Below, piece by piece: positions 57,231 through 64,000 of a DNA stretch of 64,000 bases. The translations under genes and the position numbers were made by a program. The notes under the pieces were generated by a model. That model was not told where the DNA came from and made no database searches. It saw only the letters and a program-made list of their open reading frames with translations. Within the stretch, counting starts at the first letter, position 1; each line of letters opens with the position of its first letter. The stretch lies in the NCBI RefSeq assembly GCF_016775475.1, contig NZ_JAEUXJ010000001.1, positions 744,001 to 808,000 of the forward strand, written 5' to 3'. Source of the stretch: Belnapia mucosa (GTDB taxonomy: Bacteria > Pseudomonadota > Alphaproteobacteria > Acetobacterales > Acetobacteraceae).

Positions 57231-58180
57231 ACGCCACCCGCCGCGGCCTGCTTGCCCTCCCATTCCTGGCTACACCTGCCCTGGCCTTCCCGGAGCGCAG
57301 CATCACCCTGCTGCACGGCTTCGGCCCCGGTGGTGCGGCCGATACCATCTGCCGCATCCTCGCCTCGCCGCTCGCCGAGGCGCTCGGCCGGCCGGTGGTG
57401 GTGGAGCCGCGGCCGGGCGCGGGCGGCAATATCGCCAGCCTGGCCCTCAGCCGCGCCGCGCCGGATGGCCATACGGTCGGGTTGCTGACCGGCAGCCATG
57501 GTGTCGCCGCCGCCTTCGGCCGCGCCAACGGCTTCGATCCGGTGGATGGCTTCGCCTGGATCAGCATCGCGCTGCGCTATGCCTTCGCCCTGGTGGCGCG
57601 GGCGGAAGGGCCATACCGCGACCTGCCAGCGCTGATCGCCGCGGCGCGGGCGGCGCCCGGCGCGGTGCAATACGGCACGCTCGGCCCCGGCTCCTCGCAT
57701 CACCTGACCGGAGAGCTGTTCAGCGCCGCCGCCGGGATCGAGATGACGCAGGTGCCCTATCGCAGCGACGCCGCGGGCCTGACCGGCGTGCTGGGCGGGG
57801 AACTGCCGCTGATGATCAGCACCACGGTCGGCGCCATGGCCATGCTGCGCGACGGGCGGCTGCGGGCGCTCGGCGTTACCTCGGACCGGCGCTCCACCCG
57901 GCTGCCCGATGTGCCGGCGGTGGCGGAAGTCCTGCCGGGCTTCCGCTCGATCACCTGGGCCGGGCTGGCGGCACCGGCCGGCACCCCGGCGCCAGTGGTC
58001 GCACAATGGCATGCGGCGCTGCTCCGGGCGCTCGCCCAGCCCGGCATCGCGGCGCGGCTGGAGGAGCTGACCGATGGCGAGGTGGCGCCCAGCGCGCCGG
58101 AGGCGACGCGCGGCCTCGTCGTCGCCGAGATCGAGGCTTGGCGGGCGTTGATCGCGGCGCGCGGCCTCAAGGCGGAGTAG
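57227..58180 (+). CDS. Tripartite tricarboxylate transporter substrate-binding protein (Bug/TctC)
   Basis: 317 residues. A short signal peptide (TRRGLLALPFLATPALAFP) precedes the Bug fold: ITLLHGFGPGGAADTICR, VEPRPGAGGNIASLALS, PDGHTVGLLTGS, VPYRSDAAGLTGVLGGELP. It binds a carboxylate or similar solute. No transporter membrane genes are adjacent. The ATGA overlap with yraN is curious, since the two are functionally unrelated. Confidence 0.87.
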   Translation: MNATRRGLLALPFLATPALAFPERSITLLHGFGPGGAADTICRILASPLAEALGRPVVVEPRPGAGGNIASLALSRAAPDGHTVGLLTGSHGVAAAFGRANGFDPVDGFAWISIALRYAFALVARAEGPYRDLPALIAAARAAPGAVQYGTLGPGSSHHLTGELFSAAAGIEMTQVPYRSDAAGLTGVLGGELPLMISTTVGAMAMLRDGRLRALGVTSDRRSTRLPDVPAVAEVLPGFRSITWAGLAAPAGTPAPVVAQWHAALLRALAQPGIAARLEELTDGEVAPSAPEATRGLVVAEIEAWRALIAARGLKAE

Positions 58181-58389
58181 TCCAAATGTCCTTGGCTTCA
58201 GCCTGTCGGCGGCGGGGAGCGGTTCTCCACAGGTAGCGCGCACAACCCAGAGCCGTGGGCTAATCCGAGTTACAACCTATGCGGGTAAACTGGTCGTAAT
58301 ATCTCAGGCCCGTGATCTCTCACCTCTCCAAGATGGGAGCACCTTTCGATTCTGAAGTCACCGAACTTCAGAGGAAAGGAACCAGAACG

Positions 58390-58755
58390 ATGACAGTGCT
58401 TCTGGTTGAGGATGATGCCGTCGTGCGCCTCACCCTCGCCGACTTCTTTGAAGCAGCCGGGTTTGACTTTCTCGAAGCGAGCAATGCCGAAGACGCCCTG
58501 GTCATCCTGGACAACCTGGAGCAGCCTATCGATGTGCTGGTCACCGACCTCGACCTGGGCCCTGGCGATAACGGGTTGGCCCTTGCGACCAAAGCCAAGC
58601 AGAAGCGGCCGGGGCTGCAGGTGGTTTATGAGACCGGCAGTGAGGAGATGTTGGCCGGCCGTATCCTATTGTCCTGGGAGCGGGTTTTCTACAAGCCGTT
58701 CGATCTTAATGCTCTGACGGCAACGGTGTCGGTCCTGATACCGCATGCGCTCTAG
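58390..58755 (+). CDS. Single-domain response regulator (receiver only)
   Basis: 121 residues from ATG 58390, preceded by AGAGGAAAGGAA. Receiver landmarks: VLLVEDDAVVRLTLADFF with Asp8/Asp9, the phospho-acceptor Asp53 in VTDLDLGPGDNG, TGS after the fourth strand, and the conserved lysine in VFYKPFD. No output domain, so it acts by protein contact, as CheY-, CpdR- or SdrG-like proteins do. No kinase is adjacent. Its TAG stop is the first three bases of the downstream foldback element. GC content is lower here than in neighbouring genes. Confidence 0.87.
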   Translation: MTVLLVEDDAVVRLTLADFFEAAGFDFLEASNAEDALVILDNLEQPIDVLVTDLDLGPGDNGLALATKAKQKRPGLQVVYETGSEEMLAGRILLSWERVFYKPFDLNALTATVSVLIPHAL

Positions 58756-58918
58756 GGCCCGTTAGACGAGGCCAGAAGTTGAGGGCCGGCGAGGGATTTT
58801 TTGGCCCTGGCAGGAGGACGGTGCCGCCGATGCTGGTTGCATCGGCAAGCCGTCCGACGCACCGGGGACGGAAAAGACCCGCCGGACCGACCCGATTGGC
58901 CTTGTCTAACGGGCCTTA
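58753..58918. mobile_element. TA-flanked foldback MITE-like element
   Basis: A 166-base sequence bounded by TA on both sides. The ends form inverted repeats: TAGGGCCCGTTAGACGAGG (from 58753) against the complement of the right end, TAAGGCCCGTTAGACAAGG (read back from 58918), with 20 of the first 22 positions matching. Pairing continues imperfectly to the centre, where GGACGG (58816-58821) and GCCGATGC (58826-58833) pair with GCATCGGC (58839-58846) and CCGTCC (58850-58855). There is no coding capacity. TA flanks plus inverted ends suggest mobilisation by an IS630/Tc1-type transposase. It may also serve as a two-way terminator. Confidence 0.65.
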
Positions 58919-59416
58919 GCCAGCGCGATGGGGTAGAAGCGCCCGCGCCAGCTCCAGCGCCTCGGCCACCGTCGCCGCCCGCACGGCGGTCCGGTCACCT
59001 GGGAAGACGCGCCGCAGCACGCGCGTCTCGCCGCCCGCCCGCGCCGCGCCGATATAGACCAGGCCGACCGGCTTGCCTGGCGTCGCTCCGCCCGGCCCGG
59101 CGATGCCGGTGCAGCTCACGGCGAGGCCAGCACCGCTCGCCCGCAACGCGCCCTCGGCCATGCGGCGCGCGACGCTCTCGCTGACCGCGCCACAGCCCTC
59201 CAGCACGCCCCAGGGCACGCCGAGCATGTCGCGCTTGGCCTCGTTGGAATAGGTGACGAAGCCCCGCGTCACCACGGCGGAGGAGCCGGGGATGGCGGTG
59301 AGCGCTGCGGCGATCAGCCCCCCGGTGCAGCTCTCGGCCGTCGTCAGGGTCAGGCCCCGCGCCTCCAGGAGGGCGAGCAAATCGCGGGCGGCATCCAGCG
59401 TCGAGGGCGGCAGCAT
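58916..59416 (-). CDS. pncC: CinA C-terminal domain family, nicotinamide-nucleotide amidase
   Basis: 166 residues, the stand-alone CinA C-terminal (PncC) domain: ARGLTLTTAESCTGGLIAAALTAIPGSS (core TAESCTGGL), GFVTYSNEAKRDMLGV, GALRASGAGLAVSCTGIAGPGG. It deamidates nicotinamide mononucleotide in NAD recycling. The start shares a base with the pgpA stop (TGATG). Its TAA stop is made from the TA end of the foldback element. Confidence 0.92.
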   Translation of the reverse strand: MLPPSTLDAARDLLALLEARGLTLTTAESCTGGLIAAALTAIPGSSAVVTRGFVTYSNEAKRDMLGVPWGVLEGCGAVSESVARRMAEGALRASGAGLAVSCTGIAGPGGATPGKPVGLVYIGAARAGGETRVLRRVFPGDRTAVRAATVAEALELARALLPHRAG

Positions 59417-59868
59417 CAGATCGGCACCTCCGGCAGGACCAGGCGCAGCAGCAGCAGGATCGCCGCTACCATCGCGCCGGCCACCACATCATCCAGCATC
59501 ACCGCCAGCGGGCCATGCCGGCGATCGACCCAGCCGACCGGGCCGGGCTTGTAGATATCGAAGAGGCGGAACAGGAGGAAGGCCAGCAACACGCCCCAGC
59601 CGGTGGTCTCGGCCGAGAGGGCGGCCAGCGCGAGGAGCTGCCCCGCCGCTTCATCCACGACCACCCAGCCGGGATCGGCTCGCCGGTCTTCCACCAGCAC
59701 CCGATGGACAGCCCAAATTCCGGCCATGCTGGCCAGCAGCGCGAGCGCCAGGCAGGCGACCGGCCCGAGCAGGACCAGCGGCAGCACCACCATCGAGCCC
59801 CAGGTGCCGGGCGCCGGCCGCAGCCGGCCGATGCCGCCCAGGCTGGCGACGAGCGCGGCCGCGGTCAC
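59416..59868 (-). CDS. pgpA: Phosphatidylglycerophosphatase A
   Basis: 150 residues from GTG 59868 in a GTGA overlap with the upstream gene. LASLGGIGRLRPAPGTWGS-type start (GIGRLRPAPGTWGS), VVVDEAAGQLLAL, FDIYKPGPVGWVDRR and LAVMLDDVVAGAM are PgpA signatures. It is an integral membrane phosphatase making phosphatidylglycerol. The pgpA-cinA pairing is common in alphaproteobacteria. Confidence 0.92.
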   Translation of the reverse strand: MTAAALVASLGGIGRLRPAPGTWGSMVVLPLVLLGPVACLALALLASMAGIWAVHRVLVEDRRADPGWVVVDEAAGQLLALAALSAETTGWGVLLAFLLFRLFDIYKPGPVGWVDRRHGPLAVMLDDVVAGAMVAAILLLLRLVLPEVPI

Positions 59869-60713
59869 GGTACGGCGCCGAGGAAGCGGTCGAGCGCGGC
59901 GAGTACTGGTGGCTCCAGCAGGGTCGGCGCATGGCCGATGCCGGGCAGCGCGACCACCGGCATGTCCGGCCGCTCCGCCCGCATCCGCGCCACCGTCGCC
60001 GCCGAGAGCACGACGCTCGCCTGGCCCCAGACCAGCAGCAGCGGAATCCTGTCCAGGGCGCCGAAAAGCGGCCAGAGCTCGGTCGGACCCGTCTCGGCCG
60101 GCATGGCCTCGACGATGCGCGGATCCCAGCGCGGATGCAGCCGCCCATCCGCGCCGCGCGCGAAGGTGGTGCCGACCAGGGCCGGCCAGCCCGCCTCCGG
60201 AATGCCGAGCGGTGGCAGCACGCCGCGCAAATACTCGGCCGCCGCCGCGGCATCGGCGAAGGAGCGGTCGCTGCCGATGAAGTCCCGCACATAATCGAGC
60301 CCGACCGGTTCCAGCCGCGGCCCGGTATCGTTCAGCGCGAGCGCCGCCAGCGCCGTCGGCCGCAGCACCGCCAGCGCCATGCCGAGCACGCCGCCGAAGC
60401 TGGTGCCGAGCAGGGCGACGCGGTGCAGGCGGAGCGCCGCCATCGCATCCAGCAGGTCGCGGATCGCCACCTCTACCCGGTAGCGGCGAGGATCGGCGGC
60501 GCGCCCGCTCTCGCCATGGCCCGCATAGTCGAGCGCCACCACCCGCCGCCGCCCGCGATGCCGCATGGCGATGCCGGTGAAGTCGAGCGCGGTACGCGCA
60601 ATGCCCGGCAGGCAGAGCAGCGGCGTGCCACTGGGATCGCCGGCCCATTCCAGCGCCGAGAGGCGGAGGCCGTCCCGGGCGCTGAAGGCGATCCGCCGGG
60701 GCAGGGGCGTCAC
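59865..60713 (-). CDS. Alpha/beta hydrolase
   Basis: 282 residues from GTG 60713, overlapping the slt stop (GTGA). LLCLPGIARTALDF (oxyanion loop), VVALDYAGHGESGR, nucleophile in LLGTSFGGVLGMALA, acid near LLLVWGQAS and histidine in LPGIGHAPTLLEP. The esterase/lactonase substrate is unknown. It lies in a run of four overlapping genes (slt, this gene, pgpA, cinA), so it is probably co-expressed with envelope functions. Confidence 0.85.
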   Translation of the reverse strand: MTPLPRRIAFSARDGLRLSALEWAGDPSGTPLLCLPGIARTALDFTGIAMRHRGRRRVVALDYAGHGESGRAADPRRYRVEVAIRDLLDAMAALRLHRVALLGTSFGGVLGMALAVLRPTALAALALNDTGPRLEPVGLDYVRDFIGSDRSFADAAAAAEYLRGVLPPLGIPEAGWPALVGTTFARGADGRLHPRWDPRIVEAMPAETGPTELWPLFGALDRIPLLLVWGQASVVLSAATVARMRAERPDMPVVALPGIGHAPTLLEPPVLAALDRFLGAVP

Positions 60714-62662
60714 GCCCCGAGCCAGCGCGTCATCGGATGCGGCTGGCCGGCAGCAGCCGGGTCGCGGGCGCGGTAGATCGCCATGTTCTCCAGCACCCGC
60801 TGGACGTAGTTGCGGGTCTCGCCGAAGGGGATCAGCTCCATCCAGTCCAGCATGGTGATGGTGCCGCTGCGCGGGTCGCCGAAGGTGCCGAGCCACTCAT
60901 CGACCCGGTTCGGTCCGGCATTGTAGCCGGCGATGGCGAAGGGCAGCACCCCGCCGAAGCGGTCCAGCAACTGCCCCAGATAGGCGGCGCCAAGCCGCAT
61001 ATTCAGCGCCGGATCTCCGTTGAGGGCTCCCGGCGGCAGTGCCGTCCCGATCCGCCGGGCGACAAGCTGAGCAGTGCTGGGCAGGAGCTGCATCAGCCCG
61101 CGGGCATTGGCCGAAGACACGGCCTCGGTATCGAAATTGCTCTCCTGCCGGGCGATGGCATGCACCAGCGCCGGCTCCGGCCCCTCGGACGGGGCGGGGT
61201 ATGGGGTGGGCCAGCCATCCTCCAGCAGCATCAGCCCGGCGGCGCCGGAGCGGCGGGCGATCCAGACCGCATGGTCGGGCCGGCCGATCCGGGTGCCGAG
61301 CCGGGCCGTGGCGGCCCGCTCGGCCGGCTCGCTCGCCAGCTCCTCCAGCCGCAACAGGAATTGGCGGGCCCGGCGGGTTTCGCCGATATCGGCGAGGGCG
61401 AGGACCACCTGCGCCAGCTCCCGCGCCTCGAACCCTGCGGCCGGGGCGGGGCCGCGCGTCGCGGCGATGCGGGAAGAGAGGGCAGGGCCATCCTCGCCCA
61501 GCGCCAGGGCCGCAAGCTGGCCATAAAAGGTGACGGGGAATTCGGCCGCCGCCGCATAGCGCGTGCGTGCGCCCGTATCGCCCCGGGCCGCCAGCGCCCG
61601 CCCCTGCCAATACAGGGCGCGGGCCCGGGTGATGACGCTGCGGCTGCCCTCGGCGAGCTGGCTGAAATGCCGCTCCGCGCTTGCCGCATCCTCGAGCCGG
61701 CGCAGCGCAATGAAGCCGGCCAGGAATTCAGCGTCCTGCCGGGCCTCGCCGGCGAATTCCAGCCCGTGCTTCGCCGCCACCGCATAAGCGCTGCGGGCAT
61801 CGCCCAGGCGGATCAGCTTGCGGGCGAGGAGGTTCCGCTCCGGCCAGGCGGCACGGGCGGCCTCGGGCGAGGGCGCATCGCTGCCGGCCCAGGCCGCCAC
61901 CGCCTCGGCATCGCGGTCGCGGCGGCGGAGCCAGCGGGCGCGTTCGAAGGCGAGGCCCGGCTCCCGCGCCTGTAGCCCCGGCTGGTCGGCATCCGAGCTA
62001 TCGGCGGCATAGGCGAGCCGGGCGGCGGCGATGCCCTGCCGCGCCGGGTCGAGGAAGCCGGTCACCCGGCTGGCCCCGCCGGCCTCCCGCGCCAGGGCCA
62101 GGCGGTCGAAGCGGCGCCAATGGTGCTCCGGCGTCAGGCTGCCGGCATTGCGGGCGAGGAAGCCCGGCTCGGCGGCGGGATCGGAGGGGGCCTCCTGCCA
62201 GGCACTGCGGATCGCCTTGGCGGCTTCCTCGGCGCGGCCGGCGCGGGAGAGGGCATCGGCCAGGCGCTGATGGCCGTCCAGGCTCCGCGGCGGGCGGGCG
62301 GCGAAGAAGCGGCTGGCCAGGGCATCGTCGGGCTCGGCGGCCAGCGCCTCCTCCGCCCGGCGTTGCAGCGCCTCCTGCCCCGGCCAGTCGGGATTCTGCA
62401 GCGCGAAGCCGGCGATCTCGGGGGCGAGGGCGGCGCTGGTGCGGGATTGCAGCCGCATCCAGGTGACCAGCTTGCGGATCAGCGGATGGGCGCTCTGCGC
62501 CACGGCATCGGCCTCGGCCCAGCGATTGGCATTGGCGAAGGCGACGGCCTGGCGCCCGGCGGAGCGCGTGGCCTCAGCCCCGCCGGCGGCGGCGGGCTGG
62601 GCAGCGGCAGGGCGGGGCAGGGCGAGGGCGGCAGGCAGGGCGAGGACGGTGCGGCGGCGCAT
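60710..62662 (-). CDS. slt: Soluble lytic murein transglycosylase
   Basis: 650 residues. A signal peptide ([20 protein letters not shown]) leads to a long alpha-helical superhelix with TPR-like units (about residues 40-470). The C-terminal SLT domain follows: [21 protein letters not shown] with the catalytic glutamate in [17 protein letters not shown], and [14 protein letters not shown]. It cleaves peptidoglycan with anhydro-muramic acid formation. It is divergent from dapA, with about 114 bases between starts. Confidence 0.92.
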   Translation of the reverse strand: MRRRTVLALPAALALPRPAAAQPAAAGGAEATRSAGRQAVAFANANRWAEADAVAQSAHPLIRKLVTWMRLQSRTSAALAPEIAGFALQNPDWPGQEALQRRAEEALAAEPDDALASRFFAARPPRSLDGHQRLADALSRAGRAEEAAKAIRSAWQEAPSDPAAEPGFLARNAGSLTPEHHWRRFDRLALAREAGGASRVTGFLDPARQGIAAARLAYAADSSDADQPGLQAREPGLAFERARWLRRRDRDAEAVAAWAGSDAPSPEAARAAWPERNLLARKLIRLGDARSAYAVAAKHGLEFAGEARQDAEFLAGFIALRRLEDAASAERHFSQLAEGSRSVITRARALYWQGRALAARGDTGARTRYAAAAEFPVTFYGQLAALALGEDGPALSSRIAATRGPAPAAGFEARELAQVVLALADIGETRRARQFLLRLEELASEPAERAATARLGTRIGRPDHAVWIARRSGAAGLMLLEDGWPTPYPAPSEGPEPALVHAIARQESNFDTEAVSSANARGLMQLLPSTAQLVARRIGTALPPGALNGDPALNMRLGAAYLGQLLDRFGGVLPFAIAGYNAGPNRVDEWLGTFGDPRSGTITMLDWMELIPFGETRNYVQRVLENMAIYRARDPAAAGQPHPMTRWLGA

Positions 62663-62776
62663 CGGCAGCTTGTAGCCGATCCGCCCCGGCTCTGTCCCGT
62701 GCGGCGCTGTCCCGCGCGCCCTTGTTCCTACGGGCTCAGGCCACTAGCTTCGTCCCCTGCCAAGGAGGAAATGCCG

Positions 62777-63655
62777 ATGTTCAGGGGTTCGATGGTCGCG
62801 CTGATCACGCCGATGCGGAGCGACGGATCCGTGGACGAGAAAGCCTTCCAGGACCTCGTCGAATGGCAGATCGCCGAGGGCACCGAGGGGCTGGTCCCGG
62901 TCGGCACCACGGGCGAGAGCCCGACCCTCTCGCATGCCGAGCATAAGCGGGTCGTGGAGATGTGCGTCGAGGTGGCGCGCGGCCGCGTGCCCGTGATCGC
63001 CGGCGCCGGCAGCAACAGCACCGCCGAGGCGGTCGACTTCGTGAAGCACGCCAAGGCCGCAGGCGCCGATGGCACCCTGGTGGTGACGCCCTACTACAAC
63101 AAGCCGACGCAGGAGGGGATGTACCTCCATTTCAAGGCGCTGGCGGATGCGGCCGACCTGCCGCTGTTCATCTACAACATCCCGCCGCGCAGCGTGATCG
63201 ACATGAGCGTCGAGACCATGGCGCGGCTGGCCAGGCACCCGAACATCGTCGGCGTGAAGGATGCGACCGCCAACCTGGCCCGCCCGCTGCATACCCGCCG
63301 GGCCTGCGGCGAGGATTTCATTCAGCTTTCGGGCGAGGACCACACGGCGCTGTCCTTCAACGCCGCCGGCGGCCATGGCTGCATCAGCGTCACCGCCAAT
63401 GTCGCGCCGCGCCTCTGCGCCGAGATGCAGAAGGCCTGGCGGGACGGGCGGATCACCGAGGCGATGGGCATCCAGGACCGGCTGGTGCCGCTGCATGATT
63501 CGCTCTTCGCCGAGACCTCGCCAGGGCCGGTGAAATATGCCGCCAGCCTGCTCGGCAAGGGGACCGACCATTGCCGCCTGCCGCTGGCCCCGGTCTCCGA
63601 GCCGGTGCGGAAGCGGGTGCGGGAGGCCATGGTTTCCGCGGGGCTGCTGAACTAG
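62777..63655 (+). CDS. dapA: 4-hydroxy-tetrahydrodipicolinate synthase
   Basis: 292 residues. ATG 62777 is preferred over ATG 62771 because AAGGAGG then lies at a proper distance and the family start ([13 protein letters not shown]) fits. Landmarks: [27 protein letters not shown] with the catalytic tyrosine, and [10 protein letters not shown] with the Schiff-base lysine. It condenses pyruvate with aspartate semialdehyde, the first step towards lysine and diaminopimelate. smpB follows after 66 bases, a common alphaproteobacterial order. Confidence 0.95.
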   Translation: MFRGSMVALITPMRSDGSVDEKAFQDLVEWQIAEGTEGLVPVGTTGESPTLSHAEHKRVVEMCVEVARGRVPVIAGAGSNSTAEAVDFVKHAKAAGADGTLVVTPYYNKPTQEGMYLHFKALADAADLPLFIYNIPPRSVIDMSVETMARLARHPNIVGVKDATANLARPLHTRRACGEDFIQLSGEDHTALSFNAAGGHGCISVTANVAPRLCAEMQKAWRDGRITEAMGIQDRLVPLHDSLFAETSPGPVKYAASLLGKGTDHCRLPLAPVSEPVRKRVREAMVSAGLLN

Positions 63656-63721
63656 ATGCGGTCCGATCGCAAAGCGGCGCAGCCGCGGCGCGTGAATTGG
63701 CCCGGCAGGTAAAGGTCCCCC

Positions 63722-64000
63722 ATGGCAGAGACGAAGAAGAAGGGCCTGATCTCGCACGGCATCGCCTCGCAGAACCGGCGGGCGCGCTACGACTACACGA
63801 TCGGCGAGACGATCGAGGCGGGCCTGGCCCTGGTCGGGCCGGAGGTGAAATCGCTGCGCGCCGGGCGGGCGACGCTCTCGGAGGCCTGGGCCGGCGAGCG
63901 CGATGGCGAGATGTGGCTGTTTAACTGCACCATCCCGGAATGGCAGGCCGGCAGCACGGTCGCCCGCTTCGAGCCGACGCGGCCGCGGAAGCTCCTGCTG
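63722..64000 (+). CDS. smpB: SsrA-binding protein SmpB, N-terminal part
   Basis: The first 93 residues are in the window: GLISHGIASQNRRARYDYTI, then LVGPEVKSLRAGRATLSEAW and MWLFNCTIPEW. This is SmpB, which carries tmRNA to stalled ribosomes. The 3' part is cut by the window edge; about 65 residues should be missing. The dapA-smpB order supports the call. Confidence 0.95.
   Translation, partial: MAETKKKGLISHGIASQNRRARYDYTIGETIEAGLALVGPEVKSLRAGRATLSEAWAGERDGEMWLFNCTIPEWQAGSTVARFEPTRPRKLLL

Noticed and set aside
58390..58755. Response regulator truncated by the foldback element
   Set aside because: The receiver domain includes the final helix after the YKPFD lysine, so the protein looks complete even though the stop codon lies in the element.

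Overview
The window is about 70% GC, densely coded on both strands, and full of 1-4 bp stop/start overlaps. Gene content and order point to an alphaproteobacterium, most likely Rhodospirillales/Acetobacteraceae of the Roseomonas type. The supports are zapA-6S RNA-fau, a pyruvate dehydrogenase operon whose E1-beta carries its own lipoyl domain, several orphan Bug/TctC binding proteins, and a complete urtABCDE urea transporter. The family-level placement is inference from gene content. No tRNA, rRNA, CRISPR array, prophage or complete insertion sequence was seen.

1-10.6 kb: an edge-truncated MotA/TolQ-type channel gene overlapping an OmpA-like periplasmic protein gene; an inositol-monophosphatase-like gene; then an EF-P module (efp, epmB, epmA) that encodes both the factor and its two lysylation enzymes. 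A minus-strand run follows: VKOR-like, DUF2171, FkbM methyltransferase, metallophosphatase, a 33-codon PhzF remnant, VOC protein, thiE and class I aldolase. 10.6-14.7 kb: a small coiled-coil (ZauP-like) gene, zapA, 6S RNA, fau, a YmdB-type phosphodiesterase and, convergently, a propionyl/acetyl-CoA synthetase. 14.7-20.7 kb: an MHS-type transporter with a clear terminator, ferredoxin-NADP reductase, an amidase, a GNAT enzyme and a persulfide-dioxygenase-like hydrolase.

20.7-26.3 kb: urtABCDE on the minus strand, preceded by a near-consensus sigma-54 promoter and with a strong hairpin after urtA. This predicts nitrogen-limitation control and a surplus of the binding protein over the membrane parts. 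26.3-37.5 kb: EamA exporter, MBL hydrolase, gamma-glutamyltransferase, GH5 glycosidase, then an accessory catabolic-looking block (Bug binding protein, zinc alcohol dehydrogenase, SDR, AroE-like enzyme, two tandem amidohydrolases, an atypical Rieske protein). 37.5-47.1 kb: an RTX protein, UV-damage endonuclease, secG, pyrG, a lipoprotein pair, enolase, a pyruvyltransferase-like protein, ftsB and a PhyH-type oxygenase.

47.4-55.0 kb: pdhA-pdhB-pdhC-VOC-GNAT-lpdA-lipA-ratA, one probable operon. It makes the pyruvate dehydrogenase complex plus the enzyme that finishes its lipoyl cofactor, and a good intrinsic terminator closes it. 55.1-64 kb: GST, threonine aldolase, yraN, a second Bug protein, a single-domain response regulator, a TA-flanked foldback MITE-like element lying exactly between two convergent genes, then cinA-pgpA-hydrolase-slt (minus strand, all overlapping), dapA and the start of smpB.

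The observations most worth following up are the foldback element whose ends supply both neighbours' stop codons, the PhzF remnant retained as a coupled mini-ORF, two genes (thiE, yraN) that seem to start with CUG inside the same CTGA overlap, the sigma-54 urt promoter, and the catabolic block at 31-37 kb with its oddly spaced Rieske protein.
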